Shown piece after piece: positions 36,962 to 47,540 of a stretch of DNA of 64,000 nt (positions are counted from its first letter, which is position 1; every line of letters starts with the position of its first letter). The DNA is from Trichoplusia ni (taxonomy: Eukaryota; Arthropoda; Insecta; Lepidoptera; Noctuidae), in contig NC_039478.1 in assembly GCF_003590095.1 (NCBI RefSeq), positions 17,546,001 through 17,610,000 of the forward strand, written 5' to 3'. The translations under genes and the position numbers were made by a program. Under the pieces are notes generated by a model, which worked only from the letters and a program-made list of their open reading frames with translations, was not told the origin of the DNA and made no database searches.

Positions 36962-38716
36962 ACTAGAATAGCTTCACACACTTTGCCGAACTGTTGATCA
37001 GAATCGTTTAAAAAAATCCAGTCATAAACGAGTAGAACTCGCAATATTTTAGTACACATATCTTTAAAAAAAGGTAATATTTTAGAATGTGAACCAAAAG
37101 CTGTTTAGTTTAAGATTAAAGAAATTCGAAAAATTTACCAGTCCGGTAGTAAAGGTTGTATCTCATAGATAAGCCTGGTGACAGACAGGGTAAGAATCAC
37201 TCTTTGGAGATAATCATTATATGTATATGTTCATTTCAGCTAAACATAAATTCAGTTAAACAAAGTGCAATGAATACATAAGAGTGTTACATATAATTAT
37301 TCACAATCCAATTCTCTAAACGAGCGTACTTCACCTTATGAGGCAATTCTTCGTATACAACGTGTTATAGCGCGGTAATTTACTTTGAGTGGGTAAAAAA
37401 CGAGAGCTTAAGGTATGTTGGTATTATTCCAAATGTTTTCTTCTTTCACACATTTGTCGGTGCTGTTGTTAAGCAGATTGCTTTAGGAAAGTGATTTCAG
37501 TTTGTTTGAGGTAATGTTAAACTTTTGTGCTGTGTATTCTTTTATTTACTTCTTTTAACCAACTTTTTTTGAGCTCTGCTTTGGTCGGCTTCTGACCTTT
37601 TCTCTTAGTTTCTTTTTGTATGGAACGGCTACCTACTTAAATCGTTACTATCCGAAATCTGATGTTTTTTTATTTCACTCAATTTCGACTCGTATATTGC
37701 TCTGTTTTTTTCTAATAAAAAGAACTAAATTATTTTATTTTATTTTTCTTCCACGATGATTCACACTTAATTTGCGTGCTATATAAGATAATTTCTTACT
37801 ACAAAGATGTAAAAGGGTCTTAATATGATAAGAAAAATGAAAACAATATATTTGTCGGAAAATTGTACCGCATGAAAATGACAAAGCTTTTTACAAAGTC
37901 AAATGTGATTTGAAACTGAAGTTGATGTAAACTAAAGAATTTGAAGACCTACACTGTAGATTATTTTAAATATAATTCTTTGGCAATCATTTTTCTTTCA
38001 TCTTCTTTGTTTTGCCACGTGCACGAAAAGTGTAAATTACAAACACTTCGTTATGAAGGCATCTTAACATAACACTGGGTTCAGCCAAGAGCCGTGTATT
38101 TGACAGACACATTCTCCGCATGAACACTTGTACTTACAGAATGTTCACCGCCTCGAACAAGCGTGTATTGTGGAGAAAAAATGATATCAAATGCGGCGGA
38201 AATACAGTGCTTTAACTTGCGGTTTTTACGAGAACAATTGTGTTATTTATATCCGTATTCGAGAATACGAATAAACAATTTTGTTTCTCGTTTGGGAGTG
38301 TGCCGTGATTTAAAAATGTAAAAGGACGATCATTTTATATTGAAAAAACAACATTTTTTTAATAACCAAAAATAGTGACGAAAAATATTGAATGAGATTA
38401 TTATTCGTTTTTTCACGACTGTACTTGTAAAAGGGAATTGAATCATGTTTAAGGCTTCATCATTAAAGCTTGAAAACGTGCGAGTTTTCTTTTTCCACCA
38501 AACCTTTTCAACACAATAACCATTTTGATGTTTGGATGTAAAGTTTAGCTATACATTACAAATATATTTGTAGTAGCTACAACAATTTTATTTCCGTTCA
38601 ATTAGATAAGATTAAACTCTAAAATATCTCCAACAATTATAACAGAGCCTTGTATACTCGTCCGTTTCTACTTAATACGTTTAAGAGGCTATGTACCTTG
38701 CGACTTAAGAATTCGA
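36962..38716. other. No gene seen; weak R3 trace
   Basis: GGTTGTATCTCATAGATAAG plus CCTGGTGACAGACAGGG at 37155-37191 recalls the R3 middle. Nothing else is identifiable. Confidence 0.45.
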
Positions 38717-38766
38717 GCTACGACAAGTATCGTAGCAATGTACCTAAGGCTACGAGTCCTCGTAGC
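38717..38766. repeat. Two adjacent CTACG hairpins
   Basis: GCTACGA...TCGTAGC (38717-38736; 7-bp arms, 6-nt loop) and GCTACGAG tc CTCGTAGC (38749-38766; 8-bp arms, 2-nt loop) sit 12 bp apart. Two more single CGTAG units follow (38768-38772 and 38783-38787). The motif is rare elsewhere in the window. Confidence 0.7.
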
Positions 38767-39244
38767 ATCGTAGGCAATGCCTTCGTAGATAAATTACATT
38801 ACAATAGAACAACGTGTCCTGAATTGACAAACAGCCCACTTTGCATATCGAATAGCCAAGGGGAATGACATGTTACTGGAATTGTTTTTGGTGGCAGAAT
38901 ATTCGAAGTCTCGTTTTCGTATCGTATCAATAATTGGATATTCGTAACCACATATCAGTAAGCATAACAATAATATGCTGATTAATGCTGATCAATTAAA
39001 CAACTTTCAGAAACAAAGTAACAAGACTTTATATCGAGACTGACTTAAAAAATAAGTTAGTCAAATATACTGATTGAGAAATGATAATGTATAAAGAAGG
39101 TTGTATACCTATTTCGAAAGAAACATTTAAAACATCTTTACCGAAACACATTTGCATATCATCTTCAAGTATCATTTTTATCTAGGGGTTTTTGTCAGAA
39201 ACATATTAAGTTTTTTTGTAAAAATGTCAGCAGTCTAGTACTCA

Positions 39245-39316
39245 TAATAAAAGCTTTGCTTAGATAGAGACTAGATGGCGTTGTGTGAAAGTTGTGGAAT
39301 ATTATTATTATTAAAT
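39245..39316 (+). mobile_element. 3' end of SINE family B
   Basis: It contains AGACTAGATGGCGTTGTGTG AAAGTTGTGG followed by AATATTATTATTATT. The order and tail equal the 3' end of the full copy at 14810-15078, on the other strand. The head is missing. Confidence 0.65.
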
Positions 39317-40236
39317 TACAAGCGGCAGATTTTCTGACTGTCAAGAATCATGGGGTAAAAGACTGTGACTGTTGAACCTTACGAAACATTAATGTCACCA
39401 TTCATGTCACTTTAGATATGCATCAGTCATGACTTTTATTCAAATGAGGCTCTGAAGCACTTTTTAACGTCAAGATTACATAGGATACGCCTGCCCATTA
39501 TCGCTGACTAAGTGCTCTAGCGATGAAGAACGAACGGCACGACAAGCTTGCTTACAGTATGCAACAATTTTATTATAAAAAAATATATTTATAACATTTT
39601 ATATTTCCTTCTAGCGACACATTTTTTTCACAAAAACAGGGACTTTTCTAAATTCGCAGATTAGAAATAAGTAAAGTGACTCATTAATTCGCCTGTAATT
39701 AATAAAATGCTTCCATCTTAAAAATGTTGTCATTAATTGAAATGATTTGCCAAATAGAACTTATGCATAAATTGCTGAACTTGATACCTTAATTTCGTAT
39801 AAAATTCTTGTTCTTCTACCTCTCTATAGATTTCTCTTATCATGTGGTTCATGTATAACTGCTGTCAGAGTTTCAACCACTCATAGGCCAATCCCGTGGC
39901 TTTACATATTTTTGAAAAAAAAAACAGGTTTGGCAGTTAAACCTTGTTGCAGTAAAAAAGTCCTCACCGTACTCTACATTTTCATTTTTATTATGGATAT
40001 CACGGCTATTTTAACGTACATTAATTATCATAAAGGCATACTAGAGCTAAGGCTAAGCAGGTTTGCGTCAAACTCTCACATTTGCCTACAAAGCCTTCAT
40101 TAGCAAGCCCCTTGGAATACAAGTGGTCATTACTGGCTCAATTTAACGATTTCTTACTTTCTTACGTTATGCTCTTGTTTTTCATGTGTTTAATGGATTG
40201 TTTTAAGTCTAGTGTTTTTTAAGAATATCAAACAGG
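39317..40236. other. No gene seen
   Basis: Nothing identifiable; the frame at 39912-40103 starts in a poly-A run. Confidence 0.5.
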
Positions 40237-40391
40237 TTTTTTTTTTACAAAGATAAAATACTCTCAGACTGAAAAGAACACAATCAAATGATTGAGAAGA
40301 ACATACAAACATTTGTACTGGGTGGGAATCGAACCCACGACCTCCGGTATAGAAGTCAGTGTCACTAACCACTAGACCAACAGACCGGCCC
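40237..40391 (-). mobile_element. tRNA-derived SINE with poly(A) tail
   Basis: On the minus strand the head has an A box (TGGTCTAGTGG, 40379-40369) and a perfect B box (GGGTTCGATTC, 40336-40326). A 90-base body follows, ending in a run of A at 40247-40238. The tRNA-like part resembles family B, but the body and tail differ, so it is a different subfamily. The 67-codon minus frame over it reads GGRGFDSHPVQ, the usual translation of a tRNA-SINE B box. Confidence 0.85.
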
Positions 40392-40912
40392 ATTTACGAG
40401 CACTATTTCAACTTATATTCAACTACCATATCTTAGACGTCATACGAACTAAGCCAGTCTTACAAAACTTCACGATGTAATAAATAATAATTATAACAGG
40501 ATATTAAATTAAACGTCTTAAACCGTTAATGAACACTATTAACGTAATGATTCATCCGAACATAAAAGTTATCACACTCTAAATTAACGGATCAAGTTTA
40601 TACGCAATCAAGTCATAATAGGTCCACGGGTGGGCAATACCTAGGGTATTATAGTAGAGCCCTCGTCGTAAAGTGGGCCTTATTAAGGACTACTAAGGCA
40701 CACGCGATTAAGGCGATAAAGCGTGACATTTTTGTGGCGTAATTTGGCACCCGACCGGTGATGATAAGCGTTCACTTTGCAGCTTGTATTTTTTCGTGTA
40801 AGTAATCTTTTGAATGAACAATGTGACGTGAAGATAAAAACCTCGTGGCTAAATATTGCAGATTGTTTTTTTTTGTTTTTCTTTTTTGGACATTCGTTAG
40901 ACGCAGTAAGAT
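40392..40912. other. No gene seen; GC-richer patch
   Basis: 40640-40775 is less AT-rich and has several CG and GAT/TTA-type motifs without a frame. It could be a regulatory element. Confidence 0.35.
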
Positions 40913-41005
40913 AGCAGTGCTAGCCTAATGGTATGCCTTTGAATTGCCAATTGTCATAGGTTTAAAACCTGGCACACAATAATTTCTTTTTGAATTTATG
41001 AACAT
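40913..41005 (+). mobile_element. Degenerate tRNA-like SINE head
   Basis: An A-box-like TAGCCTAATGGTAT (40921-40934) and a B-box-like AGGTTTAAAACCTGG (40960-40974) are spaced as in the other tRNA-SINEs. Both boxes have drifted. The body is not recognisable. Confidence 0.45.
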
Positions 41006-42475
41006 ACTAATGACGCATTGTCTGTTTTTATATAATCGCGCGGCTAAAGCAACCGATTTTGTTACTATTTTGAAAATAATTCGTACTCGTACGAAAAACG
41101 AATTTAATTTCCCGTGAAACATAACGCAAGAAACAATATTTGCGTAAAGTACTACAAAAAAAAACTCACATACTAGTTAAGTATGTATATCACAAAACCA
41201 CTTTCAAACACAATTAAGACAGCCGACACTCAACGACATAACTTCATATTACTTTTAATGAAACGCTGCAAAAAGGTTCTATTTTAATCGCCATTTTAAA
41301 TGCTTTATGTAAAAAACTCCATTATTTTAATCGCCTCAGTTACTTACTTAAACACGGTGAAGAATTTAAGTAAATTACAAAACATATTTCAGTTTAATAA
41401 AGGATAGGTAGAGGTTTAAAACTTTGTTTAGGACTCTATATGACCTTTAAAAAAACCCCGTGCTATACTGGAAAGATGTTTTTTTAGAAAAAAGGTAACT
41501 AATTTATATCAAGTAGGTCTATACTGCTTAATTGACCTTTTTTTACTAGAACAAACGAGATTTTATCTGGTTCAGGTAAATTCTTTGTTTGATTATATCG
41601 CTAATAGATATACGAAAACCTGCGTATTACTTTTAAATTTAACGTGTTCCATAAACTAGAAATAGCCTCCCATAATTTAGTACTTTTAATTCGAGTCTAT
41701 TGAATATTACAGCAAACTTACGTATGATACGTGCTACCTTACACTAAAACTTTTTCGTAGAATCAATAATATCACTTTTTGAAACGAAAAAGAGCACTGT
41801 TTGTTCCAAAATAAAACAAGGATCTCGGAACCTTTCATGTTATTACTTTCCTTACACTTCCATAAAACCTAATAAATTCTAATCGATTCTAATGATACGA
41901 TTCTGGATAGTACAGTCAGCTACAACATTCAGTTCACAAAATATCTGCATTTTTTTTCAAATGTAGGTGCTTCTTTTGTTTTAACTGTCCGAGGTCAAAA
42001 TCAAAAGGTTTTATTTTAAGTAGGCCGTTTTCAGGCACTAAAAAAACACACAGTGATGATTCTAGAGATGCACGATTCTAAAAAGTCATTCCAAACTATT
42101 TTGATACCTTAAAGCACAATTAACTTAATTGTAAAGTTGTCTTGAAAATTTGATTTTGCTATCCCACTTTCGTTGCTAACCGTACGCATCGTAATAAGAG
42201 GCTAATAGTTTTCGTAAGCAACCGTTCTTGCCGATAAATATCCGACGTACATCACCATTGCCTCGCCAAAATGTCCATTATACGAAATTGCTTTTGAAAA
42301 TAAGCTTTATTTTTTGTTAGGAAAAATAAACCAGAGTATACGCATTGTATATCAAGTACCTACCTATATAATACAGGATAGTGACCACTACCTTCGGTCT
42401 ATATAAATCCGATTTACTCTTTATCAATCTGCCCATACCCTACTTAGAGGTGCTTTATATTTTTGCTTATTTTAT
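41006..42475. other. No gene seen
   Basis: TTCGTAC tc GTACGAA (41080-41095) is a short perfect hairpin. The rest shows no coding frame or named repeat. Confidence 0.5.
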
Positions 42476-42690
42476 ACAAGCTGTTGCCCACGGGCCCACC
42501 CGTTAAATATCAAAAATGATCCCCGGAAACATAAGAACGGTATCCTCCTTCTTCTTAGTCCCTCTGTTAACCCTGATTATAAACTATCTGAATAACAAGT
42601 TTCATCTAAATCTGTTTAATGGTTTTTGTGTGATAGAGGAATAAACATCCATACATACAAACTTTCGCGTTTATAATTTTAGTAAGAAGT
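42476..42690 (+). repeat. R2-type repeat
   Basis: It starts ACAAGCTGTTGCCCACGGGC and has inner ATAACAAGTTTCATCTAAATC and CATACATACAAACTTTCGCG. It ends TTTATAATTTTAGTA. Confidence 0.65.
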
Positions 42691-43252
42691 AGGATATAGT
42701 TATATTTTTGTCCTCATGTCTTATGACTAAGTATTAACTAAGTTTAATTGAAGACTATACATATATTTTTACATAAATATAGGTCCTGGGAATCTAAACA
42801 GGCTTTCCAAAAAATATTTGAATGTTCATTACCATCTGCACAATTCTTCAAATTCTTCGAAAGCCTCAATATTTCTTGATTCAAAACTTTTATACATTCT
42901 CCCAAATTACGTTCATGTTGAATAGAATTACGACGAATCAAAATCTCTCAAAATCATGCTTGAGTTATTTCAAAGATTAGTTAAAAGTTAACTTATTAAG
43001 TTGTACGTAATGGGGTTCCATTGCAAAATTACGTTATTTAAAACCAATTCGTTGAAGAAGAGCCTGTACACTTACCATATAAACTATTGAAAAGGTATTA
43101 AAAAAATCACCAAATAGTTACATAATACCTGGTACTAGGTTGGGTGGACATTCGTGGACAAAGCGTATCATTTTCTGTCATTGCAGTATAAAATAAAAAG
43201 CTAGTAAAATAATATTATCAGAATTTGTACTACATAAGTAATTAATTGAGTT

Positions 43253-43649
43253 CGTGGATACACGAAGGAGGATACACGGAGGAGCTCGTGGCTAAGCTAT
43301 AACCGCATATGTGATTCGATCACAGGTTAAGCTATACTTGACGCGGTTGGTCTGAAGATGGGTGACCATCTTTGTCATGACGAGTTCCTCCGTGTTTCGG
43401 AAGGCACGTTAAATTGTGGGTACCGGCTGTTTCCTACATCCTACATCTTTGACAGTCGTTACAGGTAGTCAGAAGCTTGAAAAAGTCTGACAGCCAGTCT
43501 AACCAAGGGGTATCGTGTTGCCCAGGTAACTGGGTTAAGGAGGTCAGATAGGCAGTCGCTCCTTGTAAAACACTGGTACTTAGCTGAAACCGGTTGGACT
43601 GGTAGTCGACCCCAACATAGTTGGGAAAAGGCTAGGCCGATGAATGATG
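43253..43649 (+). mobile_element. 5S rRNA-related SINE, complete, with 17-bp target duplication
   Basis: The head (about 43300-43370) reads GATCACAGGTTAAGCTATAC, ACGCGGTTGGTCTGAAGATG and GGTGACC. This is clearly related to the internal-promoter half of 5S rRNA (GATCACCGAAGTTAAGC...GCGCGGTTAGTAC..GATGGGTGACC). The body then carries CGGAAGGCACGTTAAATTG, AAAAAGTCTGACAGCCAG, GGTATCGTGTTGCCCAGG, TTGTAAAACACTGGTAC and AACATAGTTGGGAAAAGGCT, with a GATGAATGATG tail. AAGTAATTAATTGAGTT stands at 43236-43252 and again at 43650-43666, an exact 17-bp duplication, so both ends are defined. A near-duplicated GGATACACGRAGGA unit lies just before the head. Confidence 0.9.
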
Positions 43650-43666
43650 AAGTAATTAATTGAGTT

Positions 43667-44739
43667 ATTTAGTTACTACTACAACGGTGACTACTGTTTG
43701 TTCCCTACGACTATTGAATAACAAATCCTGAGACTGCCATGAAAATACTTATTTAAATCCGCCATTTGTATTAAGATTGTCAATTCGATACCTTCAGAAA
43801 GCAACTGCAAACACTGCAACAATTTATCCAAACCATAACTTAAACTCTATCATCTGAGTAAGTTTTCAAATGCAAGTAATAAAAGGAACAAAGTAACACA
43901 ACCTTTGTTGAGAACACTCTATACAGAGTGATACTCTCTCGTAAACCCTACGTCACAATGCATTTCAGGTCCAGTTGTGGAGCACAGTAGGCTGTAATGC
44001 CCGCAATATAGATCGCTAATGCATCGAGCGTAGAGTTCTATAATTTCCTTTCTTTCGTTAAAACGTGACCTTACTCTATCGGTGGACTGGTATAATGTTG
44101 TACGTTTGTTTTTTGTATGCGGTTTGTCTGCAGTGTCTGGTAAGAACAAAAGATAGATCGAGATCGGTGGAAGTTAGTTAGTTTAGGCTAATTTTAGTCA
44201 GTACTCTATATTACTTAATAAGATTTCATTGTATAATAGCCTTTAAGAAATTGAAATAAATGATTTTATTTGAATAGTCAATTTTATTTCGCACTGGCTT
44301 ATATTGCAATACTTACAAAAAAAAATATCCTTTGTTTATTTTTTCTTTATTAATTCACATAGAGCAGAGATACATTTTGAACTTTAAATATCAGAATTGT
44401 CAGATACTTAAACAAAAAACATAAAGGTTTAAAAAGTAAAGGTCCTCTCTTATTTTTTCCTTTTAAGTAACAATCTTTATACAAACGATATTTATCAACA
44501 AGTATACTAAAAGCTTCCTCGTACAAAGGATTGTATAAAACCAGCTAGAATAAGGGTTTTTGTTTGTAATGTATGCAGATTTATGCTGTAAACTGACCCA
44601 TGTGATGCGCTCACGAGGCGCAGTGACGCATCAACACGACTGGCTGTTGACACACTTCAGAACGCTATGGCCGGACCTAAAAGAAAATCCTCTCTAAATT
44701 TATCCTGCATGTAGAACACCAGATGAATTTTCCTTAGTA
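43667..44739. other. No gene seen
   Basis: CACTCT atac AGAGTG (43915-43930) and a 10-bp stem with one bulge at 44604-44632 (GATGCGcTCAC / GTGACGCATC) are the only notable structures. The 76-codon minus frame at 43919-44149 has no support. Confidence 0.5.
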
Positions 44740-44830
44740 TTTTTTTTTGTTCCCTACCCAAAGGGTAAAATCGACGTTCGTCCGTGAGTCAACATTTCAT
44801 GAGGCGGTATCTCGTTGTATGCAACGCCTT
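44740..44830 (-). repeat. Fragment of R3
   Basis: On the plus strand it reads GTTCCCTACCCAAAGGGTAA and CATTTCATGAGGCGGTATCT, the reversed 3' part of R3. Confidence 0.5.
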
Positions 44831-44864
44831 GCCATACGCCGACACAAAAACGCGGATGACGTAG

Positions 44865-44985
44865 CACGGCGGTTAAGTGTTAGTCAGTAAGAGTCTGACA
44901 CTATCCATTTTCTGCCTCAAGGGAGTCCATGAGGATTCCCCACCTTAACAAATAAAAAAGGCCGTGTCTCCAGACCCATGCCTTA
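44865..44985 (+). repeat. Dispersed repeat R7
   Basis: GTTAGTCAGTAAGAGTCTGA followed by CCATGAGGATTCCCCACC and AAAAAAGGCCGTG. A diverged copy is at 49005-49110 (GTAAGAGTAAGAGCCTG, GGCGGAGAAAG, TGAGGACTTCTCCG). I know this layout from lepidopteran genomes; its class is unknown to me. Confidence 0.5.
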
Positions 44986-45605
44986 CAGCTAGACTATTGA
45001 ACTTTTCGTAGATAATAAATTTCTATTGCTTCTATAGCAAAAAATATACTGCACTCACACTAGATTGGTTTTATGGTTAGGATTTTAAATTAATTTTCTA
45101 TTACAACACTACTAATGTTTATCCAGTGTGTAAGGTAACTTGGAAAAAACTCTAGATCAAAAGGCGTAAACTCTAAAATAAGTTAAATCCCTATCCTTAA
45201 TCCTTATTATCTTCGTTATATCCTAAACGAAACAAAATTGAAGAAAAAAGTTTTAATTGGAGCTTTTATTATCAATTTTAAACAAAAACCTAGGGATTTA
45301 AATTTCAACTTGAACACGCTTTAAACTCTACCATTCCGAAATCCATGCATGCAGAGTACGAATAAAAGTATGCATTGATCTGTCCCGTTTCCAACAGTGG
45401 AGTGCGCTTAGTGTCACATAACTTACTAAGAAACTCACTGCAATCGAAACGATACTTTTAGATTACTGAACACTTTCGTTTGCGGAAGTAAGTGCTTTGG
45501 TATTGCATCTTGAATCTGAAGCTGGGTTTAGTTAAAAACTAGAATAGGTACTGGTTTAATGAGTAACTTTAAGTTATAAAGTGTTTTATATTACTAATAG
45601 ATATA

Positions 45606-45765
45606 TTTTGCCCCCTCGGCCTAGTGGTAAGTGGACCTGAATTTAATACTAAAGGTCGTGGGTTCGATTCCCACCCTAGGGAAATGCTTTTGTGATGATC
45701 TCGACCATTCTTTCGACCATCAACCAGAAATTTATTAGAAATTACATAAAGTCAAAGTTTAATTT
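45606..45765 (+). mobile_element. tRNA-derived SINE
   Basis: The head carries an A box (GGCCTAGTGGT, 45618-45628) and a perfect B box (GGTTCGATTCC, 45661-45671). The anticodon-arm region does not fold like a working tRNA and there is no matching acceptor stem, so this is a SINE head and not a tRNA gene. The body ends about 45760 without a clear tail. Confidence 0.75.
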
Positions 45766-46284
45766 CGAGTAATCATATATACTAATTATTTACGTACAAT
45801 TATACAGGCAATAGGTGCAGGAACTAGGAACGTTGGGTCTAATTTGTCTAAAATACATGGCAGGTTACCCCAATGTTTCTACGTTTTTAATAATTCCAGA
45901 GTTGGTGCTTTTATTTTAGCCAGATTATTAGTTGAGTGAATGATTTAAAAAAGAGACAGGAAAAATAATTGTGACAATATTAGCTTACATTTTAATTATT
46001 GAGTTATTTTGTCAGCCTTACGCTTACAGGAAAATAAGAGTTCTGTAGCGACATATGCGTAGGAAAAAATATTCCTATTTTCATCAACCTTCCATGACAA
46101 GAAAAGCTAACGTCAAGGTTATAATAACTAGATTCTATGTCTATCTATTTATAGCATGAAGGTGATGGAAGATTATGGAAGGTCAGAGAAGATTTAGATA
46201 CCGAGCGCGGCGGTGCCTCAGCATAAAAACTATTTATTTTAGACCTACGAGAGTTCATGGAATGATGTTAGTATTACAGCATGA
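45766..46284. other. No gene seen
   Basis: AT-rich without identifiable elements. Confidence 0.5.
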
Positions 46285-46516
46285 AAGAATTTTTCTGTTT
46301 GTTTGAACGCGCTAATCTCAAGAACTACTGGTTCAAATTGAAAAAATCTTTTTGTGTTGAATAGACCATTCATCGAGGAAGGTTTAAGGCTATAAAACAT
46401 CACGCTGCGACTAATAAGAGCGAAGATACAATGGAAAATGTGGAAAACACGGGGCAGATATAAATCATAACTTATCCCTGTAGCCACGCGGACGGAGTCG
46501 CGGGCAACAGCTAGTC
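46285..46516 (-). repeat. Dispersed repeat R1, full 5' end
   Basis: The reverse complement starts ACTAGCTGTTGCCCGCGACT (46516 downwards) and passes through TCTTCGCTCTTATTAGTCG to GAGATTAGCGCGTTCAAACA. It abuts R5 head to head at 46517. The TATATTAGT end is missing or replaced. An 80-codon minus frame (46245-46487) lies over it. Confidence 0.8.
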
Positions 46517-46790
46517 TATTATATAAAATACCCGTGTCACGATGTTAGTTACCGTACTCCTCCGAAATGGTTTTACCGATTTTTACCAAATTTTATATGC
46601 GTATTCAGTAGGTCTGAGAAACGACTATCATCTATTTTTCATACCCCTAAGTGTTAAGGGTCGCTCAAACTTAAAATATTTATTATATTTTTTGGACGAA
46701 TTTTTCTTGGTTTTATTTTTTTATACACATTATAAAAAAATAAAACTGAAAATAGCTGGGTCAGCTTGTAGAAATATAAGCAAAGCAAGT
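46517..46790 (+). repeat. Dispersed repeat R5
   Basis: It begins TATTATATAAAATACCCGTG and includes CTCCTCCGAAATGG-like and CAGTAGGTCTGAGAAACGAC blocks, then TTTTCATACCCCTAAGTG and CTGGGTCAGCTTGTA. I recognise this as a frequent lepidopteran repeat of unclear class. The 124-codon frame at 46542-46916 is read through it and is not a gene. Confidence 0.65.
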
Positions 46791-47382
46791 AAAGTTAATA
46801 AGCAACACAAATGGTCTATAGAAAAAGAAATCGGGTGGTTTACAATTAAATTTGTCGATACTCAACCAGCACAGTTGACCAGTATTGTGCGCACGAGATA
46901 CTGTGGAGTTGAGTAATTAAAACGGATGGAAATAGAAATACAAATATACACCTACATCGATACATTTGTTTGATTTTCAAATCAATTTTGTAACGCAATA
47001 CGGGTTACGGTACGTTATTGTTCTGTCCACGCGTGGGCCCCTGTGGGCAGACAAACTGACGGTATTTCCATTTTTAGATGACGATAGGGAAAACAGCACT
47101 GGAGGTTGTAAGTCGTGGGCGGACTCCCCATATTCTCTCAAACTTTGGATATCAAAACATTTGTCTATGATATCTGTGACGGCTATACCCAGAATTCGAA
47201 TGCTTAATAGTCAGTTCCAGCTGCAGTTCTTAGATGGTTCTGCGGTCTTAGATTTGATGCCGTTGTGAAAATAAGATGGTAATGAAGATGTTCGTACATG
47301 AATATAACTAGGTAGTTTATGTAAGTCACCGAAAACATAAAATGAAATGATAAAATATTATTATCACAATTTAGTGGTTTTT
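46791..47382. other. No gene seen; 100-codon open frame
   Basis: The plus frame at 46966-47268 is less AT-rich and has no recognisable domain, no splice sites and no neighbours of coding type. Confidence 0.4.
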
Positions 47383-47540
47383 GGTTGAGTGCGAGTCAAA
47401 CTCGCACCCCTGAAGATTCCGTACTAATTGCTGAAAAATAAGCAAATAAATTGTCAACTGCCTATCACGTTTCAGACAGACGGACAAACGCCTCAGTATT
47501 AAGAATCCGTTCTTTACCCTTTGGATACAGAGCTCCAAAA
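47383..47540 (+). repeat. Dispersed repeat R3
   Basis: It starts TTGAGTGCGAGTCAAACTCG and includes GAAGATTCCGTAC, a CAGACAGACGGACAAACG run and TTCTTTACCCTTTGGATACA. Confidence 0.65.

Noticed and set aside
40190..40393. 67-codon minus frame with GGRGFDSHPVQ
   Set aside because: This is the well-known translation of a tRNA-SINE B box, not a protein.
43300..43370. Possible 5S rRNA gene
   Set aside because: Only the promoter half is similar, many bases differ, and it is fused to a SINE body flanked by a target duplication.
45606..45690. Possible tRNA gene
   Set aside because: Promoter boxes are good but there is no acceptor stem or proper anticodon arm, and a SINE-type body follows.
46542..46916. 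124-codon plus frame
   Set aside because: Most of it is repeat R5 and AT-rich DNA behind it; no recognisable protein.
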